Positions 6,749 through 13,417 of a stretch of 20,389 bases of DNA are shown here, piece after piece. Position numbers and translations under genes: made by a program. Origin of the DNA: CAZTTG01 sp964615935 (GTDB taxonomy: Bacteria; Planctomycetota; UBA1135; GCA-002686595). Position 1 is the first letter of the stretch. Every line of letters starts with the position of its first letter. The stretch lies in NCBI GenBank assembly GCA_964615935.1, contig CAZTTG010000107.1, forward strand, positions 1 to 20,389. The letters run 5' to 3'. The notes under the pieces are model-generated. The model was not told the DNA's origin. It saw only the letters and a list, made by a program, of their open reading frames with translations, and made no database searches.

Positions 6749-9067
6749 ATGGCCGCCGCGAGCTGGAGACTCCGGGGTGCGGTCGCGGTCGGGCCGGGCA
6801 GGGCCGCCAGGCGCCGCGGGCGCGCGCGCACTCCCGACTCCGTCCGCGTGGGGCGATGGTCCGCCGCCACACTGGCCCTGGGGGTGTGCGTCGGCGCCGC
6901 GGCCGCCCTGCGGATCCTGCTCCAGCTCAGCCCTTCGGGAGGAGCTCGAGTCCTGGCCCTCGCGAGCGCCCTGGGGCTCCTGGTCCTTCCCTCGGCCCTC
7001 CGAGCCCTGCAGCGCCAGCTCAGGGCGGACCGCCCGGGACTGCCCGACGTGGAGGCCGTGCGCTTCTTCCTGTTCCCCGCCATGGTCGCGGCGGTGGCCC
7101 GGTGCGGTCTACTGCCCGCCCTGGTGGCCGTCCTGCTCCTCGCCCAGGGGCTCCTCCTGCGCCGGCCCGGAGACGTGGGCGCGGCCGGAGCCACCCTCCT
7201 GACGGCCCTGCTGCTCGCCGTGCTGGCGGTCTTCCACGCGCCGGGCGGCGCCAGCCTGGCGCTGCTCACCCTCTCGATCTTCGCCCTGTGCCTGGCGAGC
7301 GGCGTGCTGCACGCCCGCCACGCGCGGCGGGAGGTGGCGCGCTTCGCCCATCGCGCCCGCCTGGTCGAGGAGGGCCGCGAGGGGCTCGCCAGCCGGGCCG
7401 CGCGCGCCCTGCCCATGGCCGTCGCGATCCTCCTGCTGGGGCTGGTCGGACACAACCTCGGGCGCCATCTGGCCGGCTTCGAGCTGCCGACCCTTTCCTT
7501 CGGCGGGCCGGCGGCCTCAGGGTCTCGCGGCGACCGTCCGGCCGGGACGGAGGAGACGACGTCCGCCGAGCCGGGCGAGCGCTCGATCGAGCTCGAGGTG
7601 GCCGGCTGGCTGGGAGGTGGCTCGACCCCGGCCCGGCCCGGCCACGAGATCCTCATGGCGGTGCGCCTCTTCGACGCCGGGGGCGCCCCGATCGAGGACG
7701 GCCGGCCTCTGCGCCTGCGGCGAGCGATCTACGACCGCTACCAGGACGAGACGCCCAGGGTGGCTCCCCTGCGGGGCGAGTGGGTGCTGGACGAGGGCGA
7801 CGGCGCGCTCGACGGCTGGGTCGAGCTCCGGCTCGCGCCCCCCGGGACCGCCGCCTACCAGGTCGAGATCCGCGAGCCGCCGCGTCCGGTCCCCGGCGGC
7901 GAGCTGGTGGCCCTGGCCCGGCCCGACGGGCTCCTGGCCGCGGCCGCGAGCGCGATCTGGTTCGACCCCGACGGGATCCTGGCCGCGAGCGCGACGGACT
8001 CGGGGTTCCTGCGCTACCGCCTGCGGGCCTTCGTTCCCCGGCCGCCCTACGCCCGACTGCTCCGCGCCCGGCACCCCGATCGCCGGTACGTCGCCCTGCC
8101 GCCGACCACGCCCGAGCTCGAGCGCCTCGCGGAGCGCGCCCGCTCGATGGCCTCGGGTGCGGCCAACGACCTCGAGGCGGTCCAGGGCCTGGTCGCCCGC
8201 CTGAGGAGCTTCCGGTACTCGCTGGAGAGCACCCGGGGGGGCGGCCTCTCCGGCCTGGTCGACTTCCTCGAGAAGCGGCGCGGATACTGCACGCACTTCG
8301 CCCAGGCGGGCATGCTGCTCTCGCGCTGCCTGGGCCTGCCGGCCCGGCTGGTGATCGGGCACAACGTGCACGAGTGGGACGAGGAGCAGGGGCGCTACCT
8401 GGTGCGCCACCGCCACGGCCACGCCTGGTTCGAGGTGTGCTTCGAGGGCTTCGGCTGGGTGCCCTTCGACGCGACCCCCCCTGGCTACGAGAACGTGCTC
8501 GACAGCTTCACCGCCGAGGACGTGGCCGTGGAGAGCGGCCTGGCCCCGTGGGTGAGCCAGACCTGGACCGCCACCCGGCGCGTGCTGGAGGGGCGCGAGG
8601 GGGGCCTCGCGGAGCTGGGCGCGACCCTGGGACGCGGCCCCGACGCCCTGGTGGAGAGCTGGCGCCGGAACCCCTGGGCGGTGGCCGGGACCTTCGGCGT
8701 CCTGGCCCTGGCGGTCCTCTTCTTCCTGCTGCCCCGGCTCGCCCGCTGCGCCCGGGCGCTGGGACTGCGCACGCCGGGCCGGGAGCCGTCGGACTTCTAC
8801 TACGACCGCCTGCTCCGCCGCCTGGCGCGCCTGGGCTTCCGCAAGCTCCACTCCCAGACCCCGCTCGAGTTCGCCCGCGGGGTGCTGCGCGCCGGGAGCG
8901 AGGCGCTGCAGCCCCTGGAGCGCGTCACCCAGCTCCTCTACCGCTCGCGCTTCGGCGGGATCCCGCTGGCGCGAGAGGAGCAGGGCGAGATCGAGGGCTT
9001 CATCGCGGAGCTGCGCTCGCTGTCTTCGGGGGCGGCTTGCCCTCCGAGCCCAGCAGGTAGCTCGTGA
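6749..9067 (+). CDS. TgpA-like membrane transglutaminase-fold protein
   Basis: The 772-aa product has an N-terminal block of several membrane helices (about residues 38-235, DUF3488/TgpA-like), a large extracytoplasmic part, then a transglutaminase core. The catalytic triad is visible: Cys514 in RRGYCTHFAQ, His558 in HGHAWFEV and Asp574 in VPFDATPPG. A further helix lies at about 644-664 (AVAGTFGVLALAVLFFLLP), followed by a C-terminal cytoplasmic helical region resembling DUF4129 (FYYDRLLRRLARLGFRK). This is the full architecture of TgpA (essential in Pseudomonas aeruginosa, thought to act on the cell envelope). The in vivo substrate is unknown. The start, 4 bp after the DUF58 stop, has GGAGG at 6734-6738. 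The last 68 bp overlap the converging SGNH gene; the residues there are Ser/Pro/Ala-rich and probably not structured. Confidence 0.9.
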   Translation: MAAASWRLRGAVAVGPGRAARRRGRARTPDSVRVGRWSAATLALGVCVGAAAALRILLQLSPSGGARVLALASALGLLVLPSALRALQRQLRADRPGLPDVEAVRFFLFPAMVAAVARCGLLPALVAVLLLAQGLLLRRPGDVGAAGATLLTALLLAVLAVFHAPGGASLALLTLSIFALCLASGVLHARHARREVARFAHRARLVEEGREGLASRAARALPMAVAILLLGLVGHNLGRHLAGFELPTLSFGGPAASGSRGDRPAGTEETTSAEPGERSIELEVAGWLGGGSTPARPGHEILMAVRLFDAGGAPIEDGRPLRLRRAIYDRYQDETPRVAPLRGEWVLDEGDGALDGWVELRLAPPGTAAYQVEIREPPRPVPGGELVALARPDGLLAAAASAIWFDPDGILAASATDSGFLRYRLRAFVPRPPYARLLRARHPDRRYVALPPTTPELERLAERARSMASGAANDLEAVQGLVARLRSFRYSLESTRGGGLSGLVDFLEKRRGYCTHFAQAGMLLSRCLGLPARLVIGHNVHEWDEEQGRYLVRHRHGHAWFEVCFEGFGWVPFDATPPGYENVLDSFTAEDVAVESGLAPWVSQTWTATRRVLEGREGGLAELGATLGRGPDALVESWRRNPWAVAGTFGVLALAVLFFLLPRLARCARALGLRTPGREPSDFYYDRLLRRLARLGFRKLHSQTPLEFARGVLRAGSEALQPLERVTQLLYRSRFGGIPLAREEQGEIEGFIAELRSLSSGAACPPSPAGSS

Positions 9068-10181
9068 CCGCCTCGCCCACCTTCCGCGCGCCGACCGGCC
9101 CGAAGTGCAGGAAGTCGTAGTAGGTGGTGAGGTCGCGCGGCAGGATCGGCATCAGGTCGATCTGCTCGACCCCCACCTCCTCGGCCAGGCGCGAGGCCAC
9201 CGCGTCCACCTCGCACATGAGCTCGCAGACCACCCGGTGGGTGTAGTAGGTGGTCACCTCCTCCTGGTAGGGGCGACCCTGGCCGAAGTTCCAGAAGACG
9301 GCCTTCTCCTCGGGGGTGTGCTCCTTCTCGAACCACGGCTGGCGCACCACCACGACCCGCCGGGCGTGGGCTTTCGCCTGCTCCAGAAGCGGCCGGAAGT
9401 GGCGGGCGAAGTAGTCCAGGAGCGGCGCGGGATCGGGCACCTCGTCCAGGATCGTGCGGGCGCGGTCGCGCATGGCGCGCGCCTCGCCTAGGCGCCGGCC
9501 GGCCCCCCGGCGCACCTGCACCGGTCGGCGCAGGCGCCGGTTCAGGTGCGAGGCCAGGCGGCGCAGCGCCAGGGTGGTGCGGGTCCACCCGAAGGGGCCC
9601 TCGGGGTGCTGGTCGAAGACGTAGGAGGCGGGCAGCCGGCCGTCCTTGATGTGGTCGGGGGTCCCCTGCTCCAGCCACCAGACCACGTCCGAGGCGCCCA
9701 CCATCAGGAGCACCAGATCCAGCCGCGGGTAGCGCGGCAGGACGCGCTCGAACATCAGGCCGATGTACTCGCAGCTCGCCAGCGAGCGCGCGATGCTTCC
9801 CACGTGCACCGAGCTCGCACCCAGCTTCTCGAGGTGGGCGGGCCGGGAGAGCAGCTCCTGGACCACCGCCGGCCAGGTGTCGGGCTGGTCCAGGAAGTAG
9901 CCCTCGGCCGCGCTGCCGCCGGCCACCAGCACCCGGTGGGTGTCGTCCCAGCTCCGGGGCGTCTGGTCGCCGCGCTCGCCGTCGCGGTTGTACTCGTGGT
10001 GGACCACCGGCTGCAGGGAGGGCAGGGTGTCGCGATCCACCTCCATGCGCACGCGCCGGTGGGGCTCCCACACGTAGTAGCCGCCGCGCTGGCGGACCAG
10101 CCAGCGGGCCAGGAGCTCCATCAGGGCGACCAGCAGCGGGAGCCCGATCGCGATCGCGAGCAACGCCTGCCACGCGCTCAT
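9000..10181 (-). CDS. Membrane-anchored SGNH/GDSL-like hydrolase
   Basis: The 393-aa product has an N-terminal signal-anchor helix (residues ~4-28), so the catalytic part should be outside the cytoplasm. SGNH blocks can be followed: VLVAGGSAAEGYF with Ser90 as likely nucleophile (GGS instead of GDS), a block II-like HVGSIARS near residue 128, GASD at 162-165 (Ser replacing the usual Asn) and DFLHFGPVG with Asp356 and His359. Such enzymes cleave or transfer acyl esters, often on polysaccharides; the substrate here is unknown. ATG 10181 overlaps the flippase stop (ATGA) and is preceded by GGAAGGG, so it is translated in an operon with the flippase. The 3' end overlaps the converging transglutaminase gene by 68 bp. 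A cell-surface O-acetylesterase or acyltransferase role is inferred from context. Confidence 0.8.
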   Translation of the reverse strand: MSAWQALLAIAIGLPLLVALMELLARWLVRQRGGYYVWEPHRRVRMEVDRDTLPSLQPVVHHEYNRDGERGDQTPRSWDDTHRVLVAGGSAAEGYFLDQPDTWPAVVQELLSRPAHLEKLGASSVHVGSIARSLASCEYIGLMFERVLPRYPRLDLVLLMVGASDVVWWLEQGTPDHIKDGRLPASYVFDQHPEGPFGWTRTTLALRRLASHLNRRLRRPVQVRRGAGRRLGEARAMRDRARTILDEVPDPAPLLDYFARHFRPLLEQAKAHARRVVVVRQPWFEKEHTPEEKAVFWNFGQGRPYQEEVTTYYTHRVVCELMCEVDAVASRLAEEVGVEQIDLMPILPRDLTTYYDFLHFGPVGARKVGEAVTSYLLGSEGKPPPKTASAAPR

Positions 10182-11719
10182 GTGTCCCTTCCTTTGCGCA
10201 GCGCCGAGAGCTTCCCCCTCAGCCGTCCGTCGAGATCCAGGTGCGGATCCCCGCGGTACACGAACAGGATCCACACCGCCCCAAAGATCAGCACCATGGC
10301 CACCCCGGTGGCGAAGAGCTCCAGGAAGCCCGAGACCGCCAGAGCGTACTTGGCGAGGAGCAGGAAGCCCAGCGGCGCGAGCAGCCCCACCAGCGCGCGC
10401 CCCCACACGTAGCCCAGGTAGGTCGCCGGCGACACGCCCAGCTCGCGACAGGCCAGGACCATCACCGCGGCGGCGAAGAGCACGTTGGGGATGGCCGTCC
10501 CCAGGGCCACCCCGAAGATGCCCTGGCTCCGCACCAGGGCGATCGAGATGCCCAGGTTGATGACGCCCATCAGGAGGAGCGCCAGGGCCGGCCGGCCGGG
10601 CTTGCCCAGGCCCATCAGGATGGGCAGGGCCACCCCGCGCACCGGCAGGTAGACCAGGAAGGAGAGCATCAGCACCTGCAGCACCGGCCCCGAGGAGGGG
10701 TGGAAGTCCTCCTGCAGCCACCACTCGAGGAATTCGGGCCCCAGTACCAGAAGGTACAGCCCGATCAGGAGCACGATGGAGAAGCAGATCTTGGACCAGC
10801 GCAGGAAGATGACCTCCAGCTCCTCGCGCCGCCCCTCCGCCTGCAGGCGCGTGGCCATGGGCATGACCACCATGCCCACGCCGATGACCACCTCGGTCAG
10901 GGGCTCGAAGAACTTGTTGCCCACGTCGAACCAGGTGACCTCCAGCGAGGAGAGGTAGGAGCCGATCACCATGGCGTCGGCGCGGAAGGCCAGCATGGAG
11001 CCCACGTTCAGCAGCATGGCGAAGATGCTGAAGCCCAGGACGCCGCGCACCAGGCCGGGGTCGAAGGCGGAGAGCCCGAAGCGGATCCCCGGGAAGCGGC
11101 GGCGGATGACCGCCAGGGCCACGGCGAACTCGGAGAGCATGCAGACGATCTGCACCAGGGCCAGCAGCACCAGCGAGGCGTCGATGGCCAGCAGGATCAG
11201 CGTCAGGGCGTAGCGCAGCAGGAGCTCCAGGCCCATGATCATGTTGCGCGTGACGAAGTCGTGGTGCGCGTCGAAGATCCCGTAGGGCAGCCGCATGGCG
11301 AAGCCCACCGCCACCTGGGCCACGATCATCAGGAAGGCCAGCCGCGCGGCCTCCATGGTCTCGGGCGCGAGCTCCTGCCACAGGGGGTTCTCGAGCAGGA
11401 GCGAGTCGAAGGCGAAGTACAGGCCGCCGCCCACCAGGGCCGCCGCGCTCCCCATGATCAGGCACATCCCCAGGCAGGTGGAGACCGCCTGGTTGGCCCG
11501 CGAGAGGTCCTTCCTGGCCACGTGCTCGGCGATGTAGCGCACCGAGGCCATGGGCACGCCCAGGATGAGGAGCTTGAGGAAGCCCGTCATCGCCACGATC
11601 GAGACCCACACGCCGTTGACGTCGGTGCCCAGGGCGCGGATCACGTAGGGGGTCAGGTGCATCAGCACCGCGATCCGCACCGCGTTCAGGACCCAGTTGG
11701 ATCCGATGTTCCTGAGCAA
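10178..11719 (-). CDS. Oligosaccharide flippase (Wzx/MurJ-like, MOP superfamily)
   Basis: This 513-aa integral membrane protein has about 12-14 hydrophobic helices. Its start, NIGSNWVLNAVRIAVLMHLT then PYVIRALG..VNGVW, is the characteristic first helix and loop of Wzx-type polysaccharide flippases. Such proteins move lipid-linked sugar units across the inner membrane. No glycosyltransferase or polymerase lies in the window, so the substrate is unknown. The proposed start is TTG 11719, which keeps the conserved SNW motif and has a GGAG about 10 bases upstream; no ATG precedes the first helix. The gene is 30 bp downstream of one SGNH hydrolase gene and overlaps the next by 4 bp, suggesting one transcript. 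MurJ itself is less likely, because the neighbours are not peptidoglycan genes. Confidence 0.85.
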   Translation of the reverse strand: MLRNIGSNWVLNAVRIAVLMHLTPYVIRALGTDVNGVWVSIVAMTGFLKLLILGVPMASVRYIAEHVARKDLSRANQAVSTCLGMCLIMGSAAALVGGGLYFAFDSLLLENPLWQELAPETMEAARLAFLMIVAQVAVGFAMRLPYGIFDAHHDFVTRNMIMGLELLLRYALTLILLAIDASLVLLALVQIVCMLSEFAVALAVIRRRFPGIRFGLSAFDPGLVRGVLGFSIFAMLLNVGSMLAFRADAMVIGSYLSSLEVTWFDVGNKFFEPLTEVVIGVGMVVMPMATRLQAEGRREELEVIFLRWSKICFSIVLLIGLYLLVLGPEFLEWWLQEDFHPSSGPVLQVLMLSFLVYLPVRGVALPILMGLGKPGRPALALLLMGVINLGISIALVRSQGIFGVALGTAIPNVLFAAAVMVLACRELGVSPATYLGYVWGRALVGLLAPLGFLLLAKYALAVSGFLELFATGVAMVLIFGAVWILFVYRGDPHLDLDGRLRGKLSALRKGRDT

Positions 11720-11749
11720 GGAGGGGGGCTCCGGGTGGGGGTTGGGTCC

Positions 11750-12499
11750 TCAGGGGGACAGGAGGGCGGCGACCTCGCCGCCCTCGGCCAGGAGCCAGCG
11801 GGCGAGCTGCCGGTATCCCTGGCGGTCGAGGTGGAGGCGGTCGTCGGAGAGAGCTTCGGACAGGGAGCCCGTCGGACTTGTGAGGGGCGGCCGGTCGGTG
11901 GTCACGAAGGCCACCCCCCGCTCCCGGCAGAGGGCCTCCAGGGCCCGGTTGACGGCCCGCCAGCGGCCGACGAAGCCGGCGTCCGCCCCGCGCTCCGACA
12001 GGAGGCCGATGAGGGCCGCGGGCCGATCCGGCTGGAGGGCCTGGAGGCGGTCCAGGAGGCGGGCGACGCGGTCCCGGACCACCGCCGCAGGGGCGCCCTC
12101 CCGCCGGAAATCGAGGCTGCCGGCGTAGAGGACGAAGCCCCCCGCCGGGGCGGTGGGCAGGCTCGCCTCCAGGCGGGCGAGGAGCTCGGTCGCGGTCTCG
12201 TTCCCGATCCCGCGATCGACGCAGGGGGCCCCGGGGAAGGCCTCCTCCAGCGGGAAGTGCTCGATGGTGGAGGAGCCCAGGAAGACCACCGCCCCGGCGG
12301 GCACGCCGGGATTCTCCCGGGCGAAGGCCTCCAGCCGCGCCCGCGAGTGCTCGCGCTGCTCGCGCGCGCTCCGCTCGGCGTGGGGCACGACCCAGCCCCG
12401 CAGCCTCCAGCCCCCGGGCAGCACGTCGTACCAGGCCAGGGAGCCGACCAGCAGGACGGCGGCCATCGGGATCGAGAGCAGCGCGAGGGTGCGGCGCAT
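11750..12499 (-). CDS. SGNH/GDSL-like hydrolase with N-terminal signal or anchor
   Basis: The 249-aa protein begins MRRTLALLSIPMAAVLLVGS, a short positive stretch and a hydrophobic helix, so it is exported or anchored. Block I is VVFLGSSTIEHF (Ser77 as likely nucleophile), block II is RGIGNETATELL (Gly97-Asn100 region), block III is LYAGSLDFR, where the usual GxND Asn is replaced by Leu129, and block V is DDRLHLDRQGY with Asp220 and His223. Loss of the block III Asn could weaken the oxyanion hole or reflect a subfamily variant. I expect ester hydrolysis or transfer on a glycan or lipid, but no substrate can be read. It leads the flippase-SGNH set on the minus strand. ATG 12499 has no Shine-Dalgarno, and a TACAAT box ends only 9 bases upstream. 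Confidence 0.8.
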   Translation of the reverse strand: MRRTLALLSIPMAAVLLVGSLAWYDVLPGGWRLRGWVVPHAERSAREQREHSRARLEAFARENPGVPAGAVVFLGSSTIEHFPLEEAFPGAPCVDRGIGNETATELLARLEASLPTAPAGGFVLYAGSLDFRREGAPAAVVRDRVARLLDRLQALQPDRPAALIGLLSERGADAGFVGRWRAVNRALEALCRERGVAFVTTDRPPLTSPTGSLSEALSDDRLHLDRQGYRQLARWLLAEGGEVAALLSP

Positions 12500-12508
12500 C
12501 CGCTGCGG

Positions 12509-12514
12509 ATTGTA
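12509..12514 (-). promoter_or_regulatory. Candidate -10 box (TACAAT) just before the small SGNH gene
   Basis: On the minus strand GACTACAATCC ends nine bases before ATG 12499. With a normal -10 to start distance, transcription would begin at or very near the ATG, giving a leaderless mRNA, in keeping with the missing ribosome binding site. A TTGGCC lies 19 bp upstream as a poor -35. If real, the SGNH-flippase-SGNH set has its own promoter and does not depend on the response-regulator transcript. Confidence 0.4.
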
Positions 12515-12569
12515 GTCGCCCGGGCCCGGCCAGGGCCAAGGTCGGGCGTTCGTCGTCTCGGTGTCTCTC

Positions 12570-12932
12570 TCAGACCGCGAGCAGCTCGCGGGTCACCGAC
12601 TGCAGCTCCTGCATCCGCAGGGGCTTGGTGAAGGTCTTGGACACACCCATGAGGCGGGCCGTCTTCAGGTACAGCTCGTTCTCCGAGCCGGTGATGGCGA
12701 TGACCTTGGTCTCGGGTCGCTCGAGGTGCAGGAACATGATCGTCTCCAGCCCGTCCCGCTCGGGGAGCAGGATGTCCACGATGGCCAGGTCGAAGTGCTC
12801 TTGCTGGAGGAGGTCCACGGCCTGGCGGCCGTCGCTGGCCTCGCTCACGGTGAAGCCGGCCCGCTCCAGCGTGCTGCGGAGCACGCTGCGGACCGAGGCC
12901 TCGTCATCCACCACCAGGATGCTGCGAGCCAT
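12570..12932 (-). CDS. Single-domain response regulator (CheY-like receiver)
   Basis: The 120-aa product is a complete receiver domain with no output domain. Acidic pocket residues are Asp9-Asp10 (VVDDE), the phosphorylation site is Asp53 (AIVDILLPE), the switch Thr is Thr81 (AITGSE) and the conserved Lys is Lys103 (TFTKPLR). Such proteins relay phosphate or bind a target protein when phosphorylated. No histidine kinase lies in the window, so the partner is unknown. ATG 12932 has AGAGGA upstream at a suitable distance. Longer in-frame reading toward 13274 is Pro/Arg-rich and unlike coding sequence. It lies 70 bp upstream of the SGNH-flippase-SGNH genes on the same strand and could be co-transcribed, although a separate promoter candidate is seen in between. 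Confidence 0.93.
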   Translation of the reverse strand: MARSILVVDDEASVRSVLRSTLERAGFTVSEASDGRQAVDLLQQEHFDLAIVDILLPERDGLETIMFLHLERPETKVIAITGSENELYLKTARLMGVSKTFTKPLRMQELQSVTRELLAV

Positions 12933-13081
12933 GGGAATCGTCCTCTTGGTCAAGGGTGAGCCACGCCGACGGCGGCAAGACCGAGGGTGAGTGGCCAAGG
13001 GAACGGGGGACGCCAGCGCTCCGATGCGCGAAGCGGGCCTGCACCGATCGGGACCGCCACTACGAGTGGGCGATCCGCCGC

Positions 13082-13141
13082 CCGCGGGCCCCTCCACCCG
13101 CGGAAGCTGCCTCGCCGATCCCCGCGGGCCTCGACCCGCGG
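13082..13141. repeat. Two look-alike hairpins 40 bp apart in the divergent region
   Basis: CCGCGGG (13082-13088) pairs with CCCGCGG (13097-13103) around an 8-nt loop. The same arms recur at 13122-13128 and 13135-13141 around a 6-nt loop. The loops are also alike (CCCCTCCA and CCTCGA), so these appear to be duplicated units with a 40-bp period. They could be operator sites or RNA hairpins; nothing decides which. Confidence 0.5.
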
Positions 13142-13385
13142 TGCATCGAAAGGGCACCCCCTCGGCGACTCCGGAGGCCGGAGGCCGATGGCCGGGTGCG
13201 GGACGCGCGAGTCGGCACAGGCCGGAGACATCGGAGGTGGCGATTCTTGGGGGGGCCTGATCTCGCACGCGCATTATCGTTCACCTCGAGGGGCATTGCC
13301 CGAACAAGTCACTGCCGGATGTCCGGATGTTCGGCAGCGAGGGGATCCTCGCGCCCCGCAGGCGAGGTTCGCCGCCGCGCTCCTC

Positions 13386-13391
13386 TACAAT
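13386..13391 (+). promoter_or_regulatory. Candidate -10 box (TACAAT) of recQ
   Basis: CTCTACAATGCC lies 26 bp before ATG 13418, a good position for a -10 box with a short leader. The hexamer matches TATAAT at 5 of 6 positions. No clear -35 is seen. The same hexamer followed by (C/G)C precedes two other genes in the window. Confidence 0.42.
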
Positions 13392-13417
13392 GCCGGCCGG
13401 AGGCGCGACCCGAACAG

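Larger units (their letters stand above)
12933..13417. other. Divergent intergenic region between response regulator and recQ
   Basis: These 485 bases hold no credible gene; frames on both strands are Arg/Pro/Gly/Ser-rich. Visible structures are two tandem hairpins at 13082-13141, a candidate minus-strand -10 box GATAAT (plus-strand ATTATC at 13273-13278) inside a short AT-rich patch that could serve the response regulator, and TACAAT at 13386-13391 toward recQ. A 341-base leader for the response regulator would contain both hairpins, so they may be transcribed. Confidence 0.5.

Noticed and set aside
4580..9067. MoxR-DUF58-transglutaminase operon as a possible new system
   Set aside because: This trio is a known, widespread gene module. 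Its biochemical role is unsettled, but the arrangement is not new.
9000..12539. A single minus-strand frame open for 1179 codons across three genes
   Set aside because: Only its 3' part (from ATG 10181) is the SGNH gene. The rest is an Arg/Gly/Pro/Ala-rich shadow of the flippase and small SGNH genes, caused by the scarcity of stop codons in GC-rich DNA.
10241..12631. Plus-strand 796-codon open frame rich in His, Gln and Glu
   Set aside because: This is the antisense shadow of the flippase and SGNH genes, whose motifs and membrane helices are clear.
12950..13296. Small open frames on both strands in the response regulator/recQ gap
   Set aside because: They overlap each other, have shadow composition and lack ribosome binding sites.
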